From Triglochin maritima (Eukaryota; Streptophyta; Magnoliopsida; Alismatales; Juncaginaceae), in the NCBI GenBank assembly GCA_963682175.1, contig OY821791.1, forward strand, positions 31,370,326 to 31,434,325: 64,000 nucleotides of DNA, in the 5' to 3' direction. The notes under the pieces were generated by a model. The model was not told where the DNA came from. It worked only from the letters and a program-made list of their open reading frames with translations, and searched no databases. Position numbers and translations under genes: made by a program. Position 1 is the stretch's first letter; each line of letters starts with the position of its first letter. Shown piece by piece: positions 39,688 through 52,953 of this stretch.

Positions 39688-42600
39688 AAAAGAGTGCAGA
39701 GCATATAATTCTCCCCATTCATTTAATATACATTGTCAAATTCTTTTAAATAATATGGCATTATGTTCATGTCTCGTTAAAAACTTTGCTATAAAACCCG
39801 GTGGGAAAATAGCTCAGGAAGAAAGAGTGAATGACATACGCTAACACAATTATACAAGTTGCGTCATTAAAAACCGTTAACCAATAAAAACCTTGTAGGA
39901 CAAAAAATGATAAAGGAAAAAAGAGTACAACAATAGGCCTTCTGGGCTTTATCCTTCAAGAATAATCATACTTCATGGATGATAACTAGAAATTTGCTCC
40001 CTCTGATTCGTAGTTCATCAAGTTGCATAAAGATTGCAATGGCTCCACAATAACACAAAATAAATTTGTGATTTTGTTGTTTTGTGGATTAGACATATAT
40101 GAAGCATCACTGAAGTAAATCTTTATCTCATGAAGTAACTATTGATATATAGATCCATAAAGAGGTAACAAAAATATGTTGAACGTCATTTAAATGCTTT
40201 CGAAGAAATATTGCATACATAAACAATCATTGTGAATGTATTATGTCTAGTTTTATATGCAATATATTTTATGACACCCTAGGAAATGGACTTCATGTCC
40301 TAATCCAACCTCTTTACTTATATATATATAACTCTATTTTTATTTACACAGTACAAAGACAATCTCTCATTGGTGTGTTTTCCAGGTGAACTTTCCTTAT
40401 ATAATATCTCTTTATATATTTGAATCATTGTAAATAATTCTCTTCTAGAGAATGTTCAAACTACAATGAGAAAAATAGTTGACTTTTCTCCAGTCATTTA
40501 TTTTAAAATTTGTCATTCAAATATTTCATGGGTGTTTAATCACTTCAGGAGTCCCTCTCGTATCATTTTCGATATGATATGCACATTCTCTTTGTTTTTT
40601 CATATAGTGCGGTTTTCATAAATTATTTAACATATCTTCATTATAATTTGGCTTGGGCAATTTAGTCCTTCAGGGACTCTTATATATATTTATATCAAGT
40701 GACTTATACAAATTTGCGGACACAACATATCTAATATATTTATCTATATTTATGTCATTGGATCAAGTAACATAACGTAATATTATACATATCGAGAGAA
40801 TGAGTAGCATCATAATGAATGTTGGGTCCTGCGAAAAACCATTGTCACTACTCTCTTTATAATGTACCATCATGTTATTGTAATGTGATTTCTATTCATA
40901 TTCTTCAGAAATCAAGACTACAGGTCCAAACAATATGTTTATTAAGCGAGTCTAGTTCTACATTGTTCGCCTTCTTTTTACATTTCAAATATGAATGCTT
41001 CTCGCATTCTTTAATATTATATGTTATGGACCCATATTTTCTCTTGAATTAGTATGCTCTAAGAAGGTGAATTAGTCATCGATGATAATCTTTTTATGTT
41101 TCTCTCTCGTATCAATATAGTTATTGCAACTTTTATAATAATCAAATCCTCATCATTTCCCAAAATATTAGGATTTGACCTTTATGTATTTTACAGAGTT
41201 TATATTCTTCAGGAATAACCTCTTCAGGAGGTGTAATGAGTGACTATTTTTTATTTTTATTTTCACAAATAATATATTTTGGGGTCCACGCTTCTGGCAT
41301 TGGTTGAGCTCAAATATATTTTATCCTGTGGAGATCTTCACTTTATGTTATGTGTATTATGTCAAGTAATACAAGACTTAACCACTCATTTGTGATCAAT
41401 AAATATATATGATAATTACTTGCTAGATATTGCAAGTTAATTATTTTTATGAACTTCAGGTTTAGTCACACTTGTACGTATATTCTCTTATGAACTTCAG
41501 GTTCAATATAATATATTTTCTTGGCATTCTTTAAGATTCTGGCTTTCTCCCCCTAATGCCAGAAAAATGTGTATATATATATAATTATTGGAATGGACAA
41601 TAAAATACATCGCCCTTCAGGGGCTTCAAATATTTTAATATTATCAGGAGTATGAATCCTGATGAAATGTCCAATTTAATTTGAGACCATTACATTGAGG
41701 TGGTCGTAACCAAAAAAATTATGTAAAAGAAATCATAGATGAGAAACCTTGCATTCAATATTGTACAAGTATATATAATAGGGAGTATATGTAATATGAT
41801 TTTGTCTAATAAAAAAAGGTAGATATGATCCTAAAATGATCAATATTAAGATATATTTTATCAACAGAGGGACTCTCATTTGATTGTGCAAATCGGCTGA
41901 CAAACATGACCTTATTTTTATTTTATTTTTAATTAGTGAAGGTCACTTTTAGTTATCAAAAATATAGGATCAGTGTTGATACCCATAATGAATATAAATG
42001 ATAACTTATATCGAGTGCATGTATCAGAATTGTAACATGAATATCACATGTACTATATTTTTGCCAAACAGTATATGTAGCTTAATAAGACACTTCATGG
42101 CATATTTCTTAAGTTTGCTACTTCAAGGGTCACGTGAACATTTATGACTCATTATGTGCTTTAGGCATAGTCATATGAATGCAACGATTGGCTGAGAAAC
42201 TTTATATTTCTTATTGGACATGTACTTCCGTTAGAGTACTAATTATTCATATAGAAAGTGGAACAAAAATTCCCTCTTTTATGCACTTTATTATTCATGA
42301 TCTTCTGGTCATGAAATTTGACTTTTGATGTATTGTGGAGAATATATAGATAACATTACACATCAAGTTATAAAAAACATAACCTTTTGATGATCATATG
42401 GATCCTTCAGGGACCCGTTCATACGAAAAAACTCGATTTTTACATCTTCGTGAAAATTTGATTTCAAGTAAATATTAATGAATTAGCCTTCCAAGCTAAT
42501 GTACAAACTGTATATTCAAAAAATGATGACCCAGTTCTAATAGAGATGTGAATCTTGACATCAAATTCTTATACTAGATTATTACTTTTGGTAATATCTA

Positions 42601-44531
42601 ATGTAACAAATTATGCTTTGGCATGCTAACAAAGTGGTTCAGCATATCAATTTCAGCAAATCATGGATGTATACATATGCATAATCAAATAAAAAATAAA
42701 TCATGTCACACACATATAGATTGTCAATAATCAATCTCAACCATGAATAGTATTATGTCATTTTATTATAAAAGAAATTAAGCCAACTCAATATACAATC
42801 ATTGTTTGTCAACGTTCACATGTAATGAATAACAATTATCAAACTCTTGGTCTTTCTCTTGTCTTTGATATTTTCAAGAGCAACGGGTTGGATTCAACCT
42901 CCATAATACATGACAAGTAATTATTATCTATTATTGAGTATATAATTAAAAGTCATATTAAACATGATTGGTATATGCACGTGAAGGAACAAAAATATGT
43001 TCATTTTTATTTACATATGCAACTTATGACCACTTTTAACACATATACATGTACTACCTTTTATTTATTTATTTATTTATTTATGCATACCAAAACATCT
43101 CAAATATGAATATATTATAATGTACTTTGGCCATATAATAAACATATGTTCATCAGCAATTCTAAAAGCAACAAATGGCGATGCTGATTGTATGTAAGAT
43201 ATCCTCTCCTTTGTTTTATTATACAAAATTGGCATGATATATTCTATGCACCATGTCAGTAAATATGAAATTCATTATCACATGATAAACAATATACAAT
43301 CAAGATGCTAAGTAAAATGACCAAATACATACATATTTTGATCATTGACCTTTTGTCAATAATACAAATCAATAAAAGTCAATTGAAACATCACAACAAG
43401 GAAAAGTGTGAATCATTTGAATCTTAATGATTACAGTAAATTGGGATCAATGGGCATGAATTTGCATTTATGCATAAAAGAAATGGCGGATATTGAAAGC
43501 TCATTATGCTAGTAAATCATATGCACAATTGAGTAATATTGACCCCTTATTAAAACGATTGAATTTACTCAAATCACATATTATAAATATTTCCTTGTTT
43601 TGCATGATATAAATCATTTATAATATCAAGAAACATCTAAACTTAAAAATAGTAACATAGATATGCAACTTTGTTTTCATGCACATATGATTCGAAAAAT
43701 ATCATATTTCATAATACATGGGTATTTGACTCCCTTGTAATATATCAGTGTATGCAAACTAATAGCAACTGAAAAAAATCAGGTTTGAATAAAAAACAAT
43801 AATTGCTTGAATTAGTGGCAAAGTCTTTCATTTGCCTATATCATATTATATAAAAATTACTTATGCATATCTCAGGATTACAACAAGGGGAGTGCTAGAT
43901 AAAGTGGACAGTAAATTTATCAAAAGTTGATATTTATTTATATCAAAAAAGTATATAATAAAATGTAAACAAAATAACTGCTACTAATTGTGAAGATACA
44001 TTTTTGAATATTCAGCAATCTCATATGTTTGCCATTTGAACGTACAAAGATAAATTAGCTTCACTGTAATCATTACAAAGGGCTTATTTTTTTATTTTTT
44101 TACCGTAACCATGCCTATTTTATGTATAAATTATATTTCTGCTTCACTTGTAAGGTGAACCTGAAATTCTATATAAAGTGTGACAAACTTAGATTTTCTT
44201 AGAACATCATAAAACACGAACTCATCTTTTTCGATTACTACTAATTAGCTTCCATATTCATGCATTGCAGGAATTAATTGGCATAACCGGTCATCAAAAC
44301 CATTGCTCATAACCTATGTGTATTATGAACATTTTTGTTGATTAATTTTATGATATTAACTCATTTTTCTTTCTTTTTGTTTTTCAAATCGATAGCAATG
44401 GTTTGAAGGATGCATGATACATACATCATAGTGAATTGTATACCTCCGTTTCGTGCTCTACCATGTCGATTCACGAGTCGAGAAAATTTTCTCACGATCA
44501 ACATCTTCAATTGGTTAAGCTAGAGACATGA

Positions 44532-44545
44532 TCGTGCTGATAACA
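44532..44545 (-). promoter_or_regulatory. Primer-binding site of C2
   Basis: Minus strand TGTTATCAGCACGA directly after the LTR, the primer-site form common in one group of plant copia elements. Confidence 0.75.
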
Positions 44546-44788
44546 TGTTATAAAATAAATAGACATGAAGCAAAGAAGATGAAGATTTAGGGGAAAATAA
44601 TTGTTGTACTTCATCATCATATTACATTGCACAACCTTGTATATACTTATAGAGGTGTGTGTAAGTTACAAGCATTCATAGTCTATACTAATTGAAATGT
44701 AAATATATATGTAAATACAAGAGATGTTAGAATAGGAAATGAAGAGGTTGGAAGGTGATTCATCCATCACATGAATATTTTCGTAACA
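44546..44788 (-). repeat. 5' LTR of C2, 243 bp
   Basis: Minus strand TGTTACGAAAATATTC...TTTTATAACA. Over 90% identical by eye to 52704-52948, which lies in the opposite orientation. The next five bases (44789-44793, ATATA) are the reverse complement of the TATAT after the other LTR. Confidence 0.92.
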
Positions 44789-44793
44789 ATATA

Positions 44794-45555
44794 AAAATAG
44801 TTTCATCTAAAATAATTGCTAGCTCAAATCTTCAAGATAATAATTATGAAAATATGAATGAACCTCAAGAATATTAAACAAAATATTTGTATCATTGTAT
44901 ATGATGCTCATTTGTCATATTGGTATTCCAACATATGGTCATGTATATATACTAGATAGAGTATATATTACTTATCAAATAAAACACACATAACTAGAAA
45001 TATATTTGTTTCGTTAAGAGTTATTTTGAATCCTCATTTTAATTGTCAAATTTGTATACAATTAGTTTGACATTTATCTCGTCCACATTCGTATCCACAA
45101 TCATGGTCGCAAAATGATTATACTAGACTTCTGTAATATTTTTTATGCACTCATACATTCACTTCAAGGAATTGAGCAAATAAATTTGACGAATCTCGTG
45201 ATTTTTCATCGATAACTCGATATTCAACTCGGCCACACTTAGGCACGAGACTAGATCATGATATTTCCAAAATATTTTCTTGAAAATGATAACAAAGCAA
45301 AAGGTACAACTTTCGTCTTATCTTGATTTGACTTTTTCTCATTTGTATTTCCAAGAGTATCAAGTTAGATTTCAACATCCAAAACCTGACAAGTAAAATT
45401 CTTGTCCATTTTACCAAACACTGAGCAGACAGCTAGTGTGTTCCACTTATGGAGTAGTAATGTACATTTTTATTTTTTCATGTTTGCGAATTTATGTGGG
45501 TTGCTTGTATATTTAAATTTATTTACCATGTAATTAAAGTAATAGATTTTTATTT
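44794..45555. other. Ancestral left flank of C2, now inverted; no gene seen
   Basis: AT-rich DNA without recognisable features. By the inversion model it belongs next to 36854, in reverse. Confidence 0.55.
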
Positions 45556-48085
45556 ATAAATTGGCGTACATGATTGATCTTATTGCCGAAGCATAAGGAA
45601 TATCTTTCATATACTCCAAGTCTTTATGTGATTCAGCACGTTGGGAATTCTTGAGTTGTACACCCATACTCATTGGCACATTGCCCTTTTTGGAGTTGTT
45701 AATGCTGAACCTTTCCAAGACCTTGTCAATGTATGTACGTTGACTTAGGCCAATGAGTCTACGAGATCTATTTCTATATATCTTGATTCCTAAAATGTAT
45801 TAAGCCTCACCCATGTCTTTCATTGAAAATACAGATTTCAATGAATTTCTAGTTTGCTCAAGCAAAGGTATATGATTCCCATGAGGAGTATGTCATCGAC
45901 TTATAAGATCAAAAACACTATGTGGCTCCCACTAACCTTCTTGTATATACAAGGCTCTTCCTTACTTTGGACGAAGTAAATCTTTTTGACTTCTTCGTCA
46001 AATCACTTTTCCAACTCCTTGATGCTTGCTTCAATCCATAAACGGACCTTTGAAGCTTGCATACTTTCTCGGTATTCTTTGGATCTTCAAAACCTTGAGG
46101 TTGTACCATGTACACATCCTCCTCCAAGTTCCCATTAAGGAACGCCATTTTGACATCCATTTGTCATATCTCATAATCATGAAATGCAGCAATAGCGAGC
46201 ATAATCCGAATAGACTTGAACATGGCAACCAGTGAAAACGTTTCATCATAGTCAATTCTTGAACTTGAGTGAAACCTTTTGCTACAAATCTCGCTTTGTA
46301 GGTTGTTAAGTTCCCATCCATGTCCATCTTCCTCTTGAAAACCCATTTATTATGAATGACTTTCTTCCCTTGAGGAAGGTCAACCAAGTTCCATACATGG
46401 ATTCTATTTCGGATTCCATTGCTTTACACCATAGTTTGGAGTCCTCTCTTTCCATTGCTTCTTGAAAGGTCGAGGGATCATCGATATCTAGTACCATGAT
46501 CTCATGAAGTCCCAAATACATATCAGTTTTCTTCCTTTCCCTCGTTGATCTTCTAAGTTCTTTTGGTTCTACGTGCACTTCTGGAACCTCTTCCACAATT
46601 TCTTGCAGAATTGGTCTGTGTTCGATTCTCGAACGTACACTAGGTGGGTATGATTGAGTTTCTCTCACTCAAGCTCCCACTAACCAAAGGAATCTCGGTT
46701 GGGACTTCATGATCTTGAATGTCACCATTCATATCATGATCTTGTAGAATATCTTGAGTTTCCTCAAGCACAACACTACTCCCACTACTTTTTATTCTTT
46801 GCAGAAATTCTTTTTCTAGGAATATGACATCCCTCTCTACAATCACTCGATTGGAGGTTATATGTCAAAAGTAGTATCCTCTTGTCTCACGAGGATAACC
46901 TATAAAGAAGCACTTATATGCTTTTGGTTGAAGTTTGGTCGACATCAATCTCTTGACATAGGCCTCATAACCCCAAATATTGAGAAAATTGAGCTTAGGT
47001 GTTTTACCACTCCATAGATCATAAGGCTTTTTCTCTACGGTTTGGACGAAATATTATTTAGTTTGTAAGCCGTAGATTCTAGTGCATAACTCCAAAAGTA
47101 AGGCGACAAATTAGCTTGACTCATCATTGATCGAACCATATTGAGTAATGTTCTATTCCTCCTTTTGGATACCCCATTCCACTGAGGTGTACTGGGAGTG
47201 GTGAGTTGTGGCACAATACCACACTCCTTGAGAAATGAATCGAATTCGGTACTTAAGTACTCATCTCGACGATCCGTTCGTAGAGACTTGATTTTCTTGT
47301 TGAGTTGGTTCTCTACTTCATTCTTGAATTCTTTGAACTTGTCAAAGGATTCACTTTTGTTTCTCATTAGATAAATATAGCCATAATGACTATAGTCATC
47401 CGTGAATGTCACGAAGTACCTAAAATCGTCTCTTGCACTCGTACTCATCGGACCACATACGTCAGAATGTATCAAATCCAACATGTTATTCACTCTAGGA
47501 CCTTTCTTCTTGAAAGGCCTCTTGGTCATTTTGCCCATTAGGCAAGGTTTGCACGTCTCCAATGATTTAAAATCAAGTTGACCAAGAAGGTTAGCTTCTT
47601 GCAATTTCTTGATGCATTTTTCATTTATGTGATCAAGATGATAGTGCCACAAGAGTGTATCATTCACGTGAATAGTTTTAAGCCTTTTGTTATTGATGTT
47701 TAAGATTTGTCTATTATTCAATTCAAACAAATAGAGATCATTCCTCACTAATGCATTTGCATAGAAAATTCCATTCTTCGATATAGACAAGCAAGAATTC
47801 GAAATATTTATATTAAAATTATCCATATCTAAACACAATACAGAAATAATATTCTTGTTAATCGAAGGCACATAATAGATGTTCTTTAAACATAAATTTA
47901 AACCACTAGATAATTGATGCTCTACGGAACCTTGTGCAATTGTAGCAACGCTCGCACCATTTCCGACCTTCAAATCATCTCATTCTTCACGAGTTCCTAC
48001 CTATCCTTTAGTAGCTGCACATTAGAAATTATGTGAGCACAAGATCCGATATCAATTACCCAATCATGTACAGAGGTGGATAAAT
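45556..48085 (-). pseudogene. Copia C1 pol: protease, integrase, RT (N-terminal part), broken
   Basis: On the minus strand: protease active site WVIDIGSCAHI near 48040 (usually DTGS), stops, then a 312-codon integrase frame (47035-47973). It has the zinc-binding H-x-H...C-x2-C region (ending CKPCLMGK), DLIHSDVCGP and FVTFTDDYSHYGY with the first two catalytic Asp, but NGVSKRRNRT where the catalytic Glu (AERRNR) is now Lys. After a frameshift come PYDLWSGKTPKLNFLNIWG and the [39 protein letters not shown]. The Tyr codon of YVDD has become TAA (near 45903). RT ends at SIMYANL (45556), the inversion breakpoint. Confidence 0.9.
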
Positions 48086-48978
48086 TTATTGCAATAACAA
48101 ATATACCTTTGTTCTTTTTGTGCGCTTACGCTCAATCACTCTATTATCAAGGTCTTCCTTGTACTTGAGGCAATTTGGCCGGATGTGTCCCTTTTCACCG
48201 CAGTGAAAGCACTCCGTGTTGGGAGTTGAAGATTTTGAAGAATTCCCCCTCGAGGCACTCCCACGAGTACCTCCTACTCCCTCGCTCTTGAATGACGTCT
48301 TTTTGGTAAATTTGCCTTTACCTTTGGTGATCTTTTTGCTTTTCTCATGGACGGTTAGGACATGCTTGTCCCAACCCTTGCCCATGTCAACTTCTGCCGT
48401 TTTGAGAGTGTTGTGAAGTTCCTCAAGACTTACCCATTTCTCACGCACATGATAGTGCATAATGAAGTCCTTGTAGGACTGGGCTAGAGAGCCAAGAATC
48501 AAATCTTCCGCAATAGCATCGGGCATCGGGGAAGAGAGCTTCGACAACTTCTCAAGGTATCCTTGCATCGTGAGAAAATGCATGGATACCGATATTCCAC
48601 CTTGTGAGTGTGATGGTGGTCTTATATCGCTCTTTCTAGCACTATCCATGAACATCTTTGTTAGAGCTTCCATGGTCTTCTTGGGTTTTGAATTCAAGTA
48701 TTTCGCTTGAAGTGAGTCACCCATGGAGGCCAACATTAGACCGTGAACCTGTTTCTCTTGGTCTTCCCACTTGGCTTTTGCCTCTCTCTCTCTCTCTCTC
48801 TCTCTCTATCGGTTGTCTTCTCATTTAATTTTGGGATTTCACCATCCAAAATATGAGATAGTTTCTCAAACTTCAATACGATATTGAGCTTGAGTTACCA
48901 GCTAATAAAGTTTAATCCATCATTTGCCAAAGGATGTTTTTCAATCATAGATCGCACAATAGGTTGAATATTCGACAT
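48086..48978 (-). pseudogene. Copia C1 gag (UBN2 and zinc knuckle)
   Basis: The likely start is the ATG at 48978 (MSNIQPIVRS). A TAA near 48899 and a (CT)13 microsatellite at 48782-48807, read as Arg-Glu repeats, interrupt the first third. The intact remainder begins LASMGDSLQAKYL and has the UBN2 gag features YLEKLSKLSSPMPDAIAEDLILGSL and SLEELHNTLKTAE, a Lys-rich stretch, and the CCHC knuckle CFHCGEKGHIRPNC. Gag forms the particle that packages element RNA. It precedes protease in the same orientation as expected. Confidence 0.88.
48782..48807 (+). repeat. (CT)13 microsatellite inside C1 gag
   Basis: Pure CT dinucleotide run, within the gag reading frame of C1. Confidence 0.95.
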
Positions 48979-50421
48979 TTCTACAAAATAAATTATATGG
49001 GATTTAATGTCAATTTTATGTTTGAAAATCAATACCACAAATAAAAATTTGTTCATAAATGCAGCAATTCAAGATCCTAACAATTATAATATAAACTAGC
49101 TAAGGGCTATTAGATATATTATAAAATCAAGGCAAGGAAACATTTTCTAATCATAACCATCTCGAAATATTGCAACATTTGCATTTTCAAACTCTTATGA
49201 CTCTTGTCATTTTAATTAAGAGGGAATTTGACCAATCCTCGTAAGAAGAGCTCTTTTTCTCAAAACCGAGCTAGGGCTCCTGGTCTTGTTAAGAAAACTT
49301 ATTTCATTTGATACGAGATACATTTATCCATTGCATTCACAAACAAATACTCTCGGTGTCCACTAAGGGTGAATCGCACCTCGTGCATCCATTCATGGCA
49401 CAACAATAGACAACCTTATACCTCCCACAATTCCCAAAGATGGAGGAAGTTATCTCCCACTAAGGGAGAGCAGAATATCCCTCGATCGATGACTGCTAGT
49501 GGATGAAATAAGAAAGAAAAATGCTCTTAATTTTTGGTTGGACAATTTAAATATTTATATGTGATTTTAGAATTTAGGTGATCATGCATATTTATCATCT
49601 ATACATATCCTAACATTCATTCATACAATCACATACATGTCAAGCACGTAAACATAAAATATATCCATTCACACACACATTGGTGTGAGTTTGTATGTTC
49701 CCACGTCCTTGACTTTTGCACCTTCTCCGTGACTTCCTCTTGCACCATGGATCTCGATATTGCAAAAATATAAACATGCATCTCACAATTTCAAAAATTG
49801 TCTAGTGCAAGTCCTATGTAAAAATCCTCTCATATGCATACATATACATAGAAATAGAAATTTGGCTTTTACATATACATAAGCCCCTGTGATTGAATAA
49901 TAACATACACATTCATTCATTCACACAAGACTTCATCAGAACATACAAACTCACATAACTCTGCAGAAGAGAACTCGAGCAACGCATGTACATATACTAT
50001 AAATTACTCGATTTAGTTTTTCTTTAAATCAAACCATTCTAAAACCATTTGAAATCCTTTTAAAAATGATTTTATACATACAAAGTTCAAAATACAAAAC
50101 AATTGAACCATTGTTTATCCAATTTCCAAAATAAAACTTTTAAGGAAAGATAAACATATGCCTTTTTAGTTTTGTCGATTCCTTATAAAATAATCATTTA
50201 ATAAAAATGAAAATTTCATATATTAGACATAAGTCTAATATTTAATTCTAACATTCACATGATGTGTTTCAAAATATTTAAAACTATCAAAAGAATCAAT
50301 TAGAATCAAATCGACAAAATATCGGAAAAATCGAAAAAGACATCAAACATGAGTTGTTTCGATTGTAGATGGTAAACTAAAATTAATTATATAGTCTAAT
50401 CATTGAAAATATGAACTAAAT
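48979..50421 (-). other. 5' leader of copia C1, no gene
   Basis: About 1.4 kb between primer site and gag. AT-rich, with no supported open frame. Confidence 0.6.
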
Positions 50422-50433
50422 GCTCTGATACCA
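50422..50433 (-). promoter_or_regulatory. Primer-binding site (tRNA-iMet) of copia C1
   Basis: Minus strand TGGTATCAGAGC, perfect, one base after the LTR end. Confidence 0.95.
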
Positions 50434-50434
50434 C

Positions 50435-52599
50435 TGTAGCATTTTGTGTCCCTATGTATCTATATATTTTAATTTTTTAATACAAACACACATGATCAAT
50501 TTTATATTTTCATTGATTTTATGTACATGTTTATGTTTATTCTAATATTATGCATTCCTACACATATTAAAAAAAGAAGAAAAGAGGATCATACCCAAAG
50601 GTTCTCTAAAACCTTTTAGAATATCCGGTGTTCCGTTACTCGTCGAATCGCCTGCCGATTCGCGTCCAAGTGTTCACCAAACTCTAAACAAGATTAGAGA
50701 GAAATGAGCTAGGCAATCAATATCTAATTAAGCATAGAATCTAGCTAATAACCCCTCTAAAATCTCCTGAGATTTTAATCTCCAAAACATAGAATACTAA
50801 GAGAATTTTTGGATGGGTTAATTGGGTGGTTAAGGAGAGAGAATTTTGCATGTAATTAAACAAGTAGGATGAGGGGTCCTTTTGTAGGCTCCCAAAATAC
50901 CCATATCATGAACTATTCTCTAGTCCTGATCTCTTGTTTTTTCTCTCCTAAAATTAATCCTAATTTGTCACATTAGCATCCTAAAAAACGTTTGATTAAA
51001 TCTGGAATTAATCCAACCCATGATGTTATTATTCTCTTAATAATTCAGGCAGAAATCGTGTTGTTCGGTTAACCGAGATTTCCATTCAGTCGACGGAACC
51101 ATTCGATTTACGCAAGTTCGGATGACCGTGAACTAGACGGTCGACCAAATATTCATAAGAAAAATTCCGTGGAAAATTTCGGTCGAACCACGTCTTGCTC
51201 CGGTTGACCGTTGACTCACCGAAATTTCTCCTGGTAAATCTCTTCGGACGACCCTGTCCCTTTCAGTCTATCGTCATATCCCCAAGACAGCTCCTGGATA
51301 TTTTCTTTCGGTTGACCATTTACGTCCAGTTGACCGAGCCCAATTGTCCAGGCACTCCAGAAAATTTCGGCCAACCAATCGCGTTATCTGATCTTCGTCC
51401 GATCGACCATTTCCAACAAACCCGGTCGACCGAACCCAAACGGTGGACCGTTTTGACCATGATTTTGCCTTTGTCAAATTTTGGATTTATATCCAACAAA
51501 ATTTGATCTTTTACGGTTTTTAGCAAACTTATATCTTGTGCAATATATTATCCTATGTAATATTAAATTATTAGACCCCATAATAATATACACATCATAT
51601 GAATTTATTCATGATTCTAATTATGTCAATTTTCATGACATATTGATTTTATTGATTCACCACATGTGTCCCTTTTCTCATGAAACCTGACATATCATAT
51701 GAACTCAAAAATCAAGCTTCTTGTTTCTCAGTTTTGTGGTGTGACCAATAGGAGGTGCTATTGAACACTCAATATCTCAACTTATAAACGGTATCTAGCT
51801 ACACATTATAGTTACCCAATTAGCATAGATGTTTTATTCCACTCGAACTAAACACGATCAATTTAGTGATGTTAGTACACCACTTGTGTCCGTCCCTTGC
51901 CTCATGATATTAAGAATATATACAAAAAAGAAATGTGTCACCTTTGTATTATATTTATTGAGATCATAATCTCTTTAAGCTAATTATAACTATGTAACAT
52001 AACTCAAGTTACATTGTGAACATTATAATTTTACTTTATCAAGGGACCCACTGATATCATCACTCAATTAAGAGAGGTAATGATAATCTTTTGACTAGCT
52101 ATCTTTTTCAGCACAAGTCATGTTCAACCAACTATTGCCTTTATCACTATACTCAGTGACAACTTTTAACAATAATCAAATTAAGCACTTCTTGAGTGAA
52201 AAGATATGTCTCATATCGTAGGATCCAAGACACAGTAAAACATTAATGACATGAAACACAATTCCATAATGTTTTACTTGTTAGGTCTATTCAATATATA
52301 AAAGTAATTTTTTCCTCTTTTATACACTCGTGTCGTCAATTATTTGTAGAGCTACAACAATCGATGACCAACACGACAATTTTATCTCGGTAATTAATGT
52401 TCAATGTTAATTACCATGATTGTGAATATCTTTTGATTTATGTAAACCATTATCTTTTAGAGCTCTACGGTTAAGGACCAAACACCTCTTCCTTAAGACT
52501 TCCAAAAGACGAATACAATAATCAAGGAACAAAATGTTTGCACATCCAATTCATAATAATTGACATATAAAGTAAAACTTTTAGAATACATTCCTTTTA
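50435..52599 (-). repeat. 5' LTR of copia C1, 2165 bp
   Basis: Minus strand begins TAAAAGGAATGTATTC (the first G is mutated; the partner has TGAAATGACTGTG) and ends AAAATGCTACA. TSD CTTTT follows at 52600-52604. An LTR over 2 kb is long for copia. The palindrome array is at 51066-51450. Confidence 0.9.
51066..51450. promoter_or_regulatory. Paired palindrome array in copia C1 5' LTR
   Basis: Sites related to CGGTCGACCG start at 51066/51087, 51119/51138, 51180/51201, 51245/51264, 51309/51327, 51368/51400 and 51423/51441. Pair spacings are 21, 19, 21, 19, 18, 32 and 18 bp; pairs repeat every 53-65 bp. Only one site is the perfect palindrome. Confidence 0.72.
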
Positions 52600-52948
52600 C
52601 TTTTTTCCTTCACCAAGTTTTGTCCCATAGGGTTTTACGTGGCAAGGTTTTTAACGAGGCAAACCGAAAAACGTATAGCAAATGGTAATCATCCAAGGGG
52701 GAGTGTTATGAAAATATTCATGTGATGGATGATTCACCTTCCAACCTCTTCATTTCCTATTGTAATATCTATTGTATTTACATATATATTTACATTTCAA
52801 TTAGTATAGACTATGAATGCTTGTAACTTACACACACCTCTATAAGTATATATACGAGGTTGTGCAATGTAATATGATGATGAAATACAACAATTATTTC
52901 CCCCTAAATCTTCATCTCCTTTGCTTCATATCTATTTATTTTATAACA
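52600..52948 (+). mobile_element. C2 3' end: residual internal DNA, polypurine tract and 3' LTR
   Basis: After the C1 target duplication (52600-52604) comes C2 internal sequence, the antisense of the GTTAAAAACCTTGCC...GGACAAAAC phrase, then the polypurine tract AAGGGGGAG (52695-52703) and the LTR 52704-52948 (TGTTATGAAAATATTC...TTTTATAACA). The bases after it, TATAT (52949-52953), complete the C2 target duplication. Confidence 0.88.
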
Positions 52949-52953
52949 TATAT

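Larger units (their letters stand above)
39688..44788 (-). mobile_element. Copia-like element C2, 5' part (LTR, PBS, coding-free internal region)
   Basis: On the minus strand: a 243-bp LTR (44546-44788), a primer site, then about 4.8 kb up to the C1 insertion. I find no gag or pol in any frame. Words CTTCAGG/CCTTCAGGGAC recur (e.g. 40546, 40670, 41455, 41496, 41617, 42403), and a CTCGTTAAAAAC...GGAAAAAAGAGT phrase occurs twice around 39755-39925. The 3' end of C2 is at 52600-52948 on the opposite strand; the halves were separated by C1 insertion and an inversion. It is either a non-coding derivative or a very old copia element. Confidence 0.82.

Noticed and set aside
37608..52599. Two independent, oppositely oriented copia elements truncated at the same RT codon
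   Set aside because: Inverted target copies for both C1 and C2 and the complementary RT breakpoints fit a single inversion much better.
52600..52612. C1 5' LTR starting at TGAAGG (52612) with TSD CTTGG
   Set aside because: That stretch belongs to C2 internal sequence; using 52599 as the end gives a matching CTTTT/AAAAG duplication.
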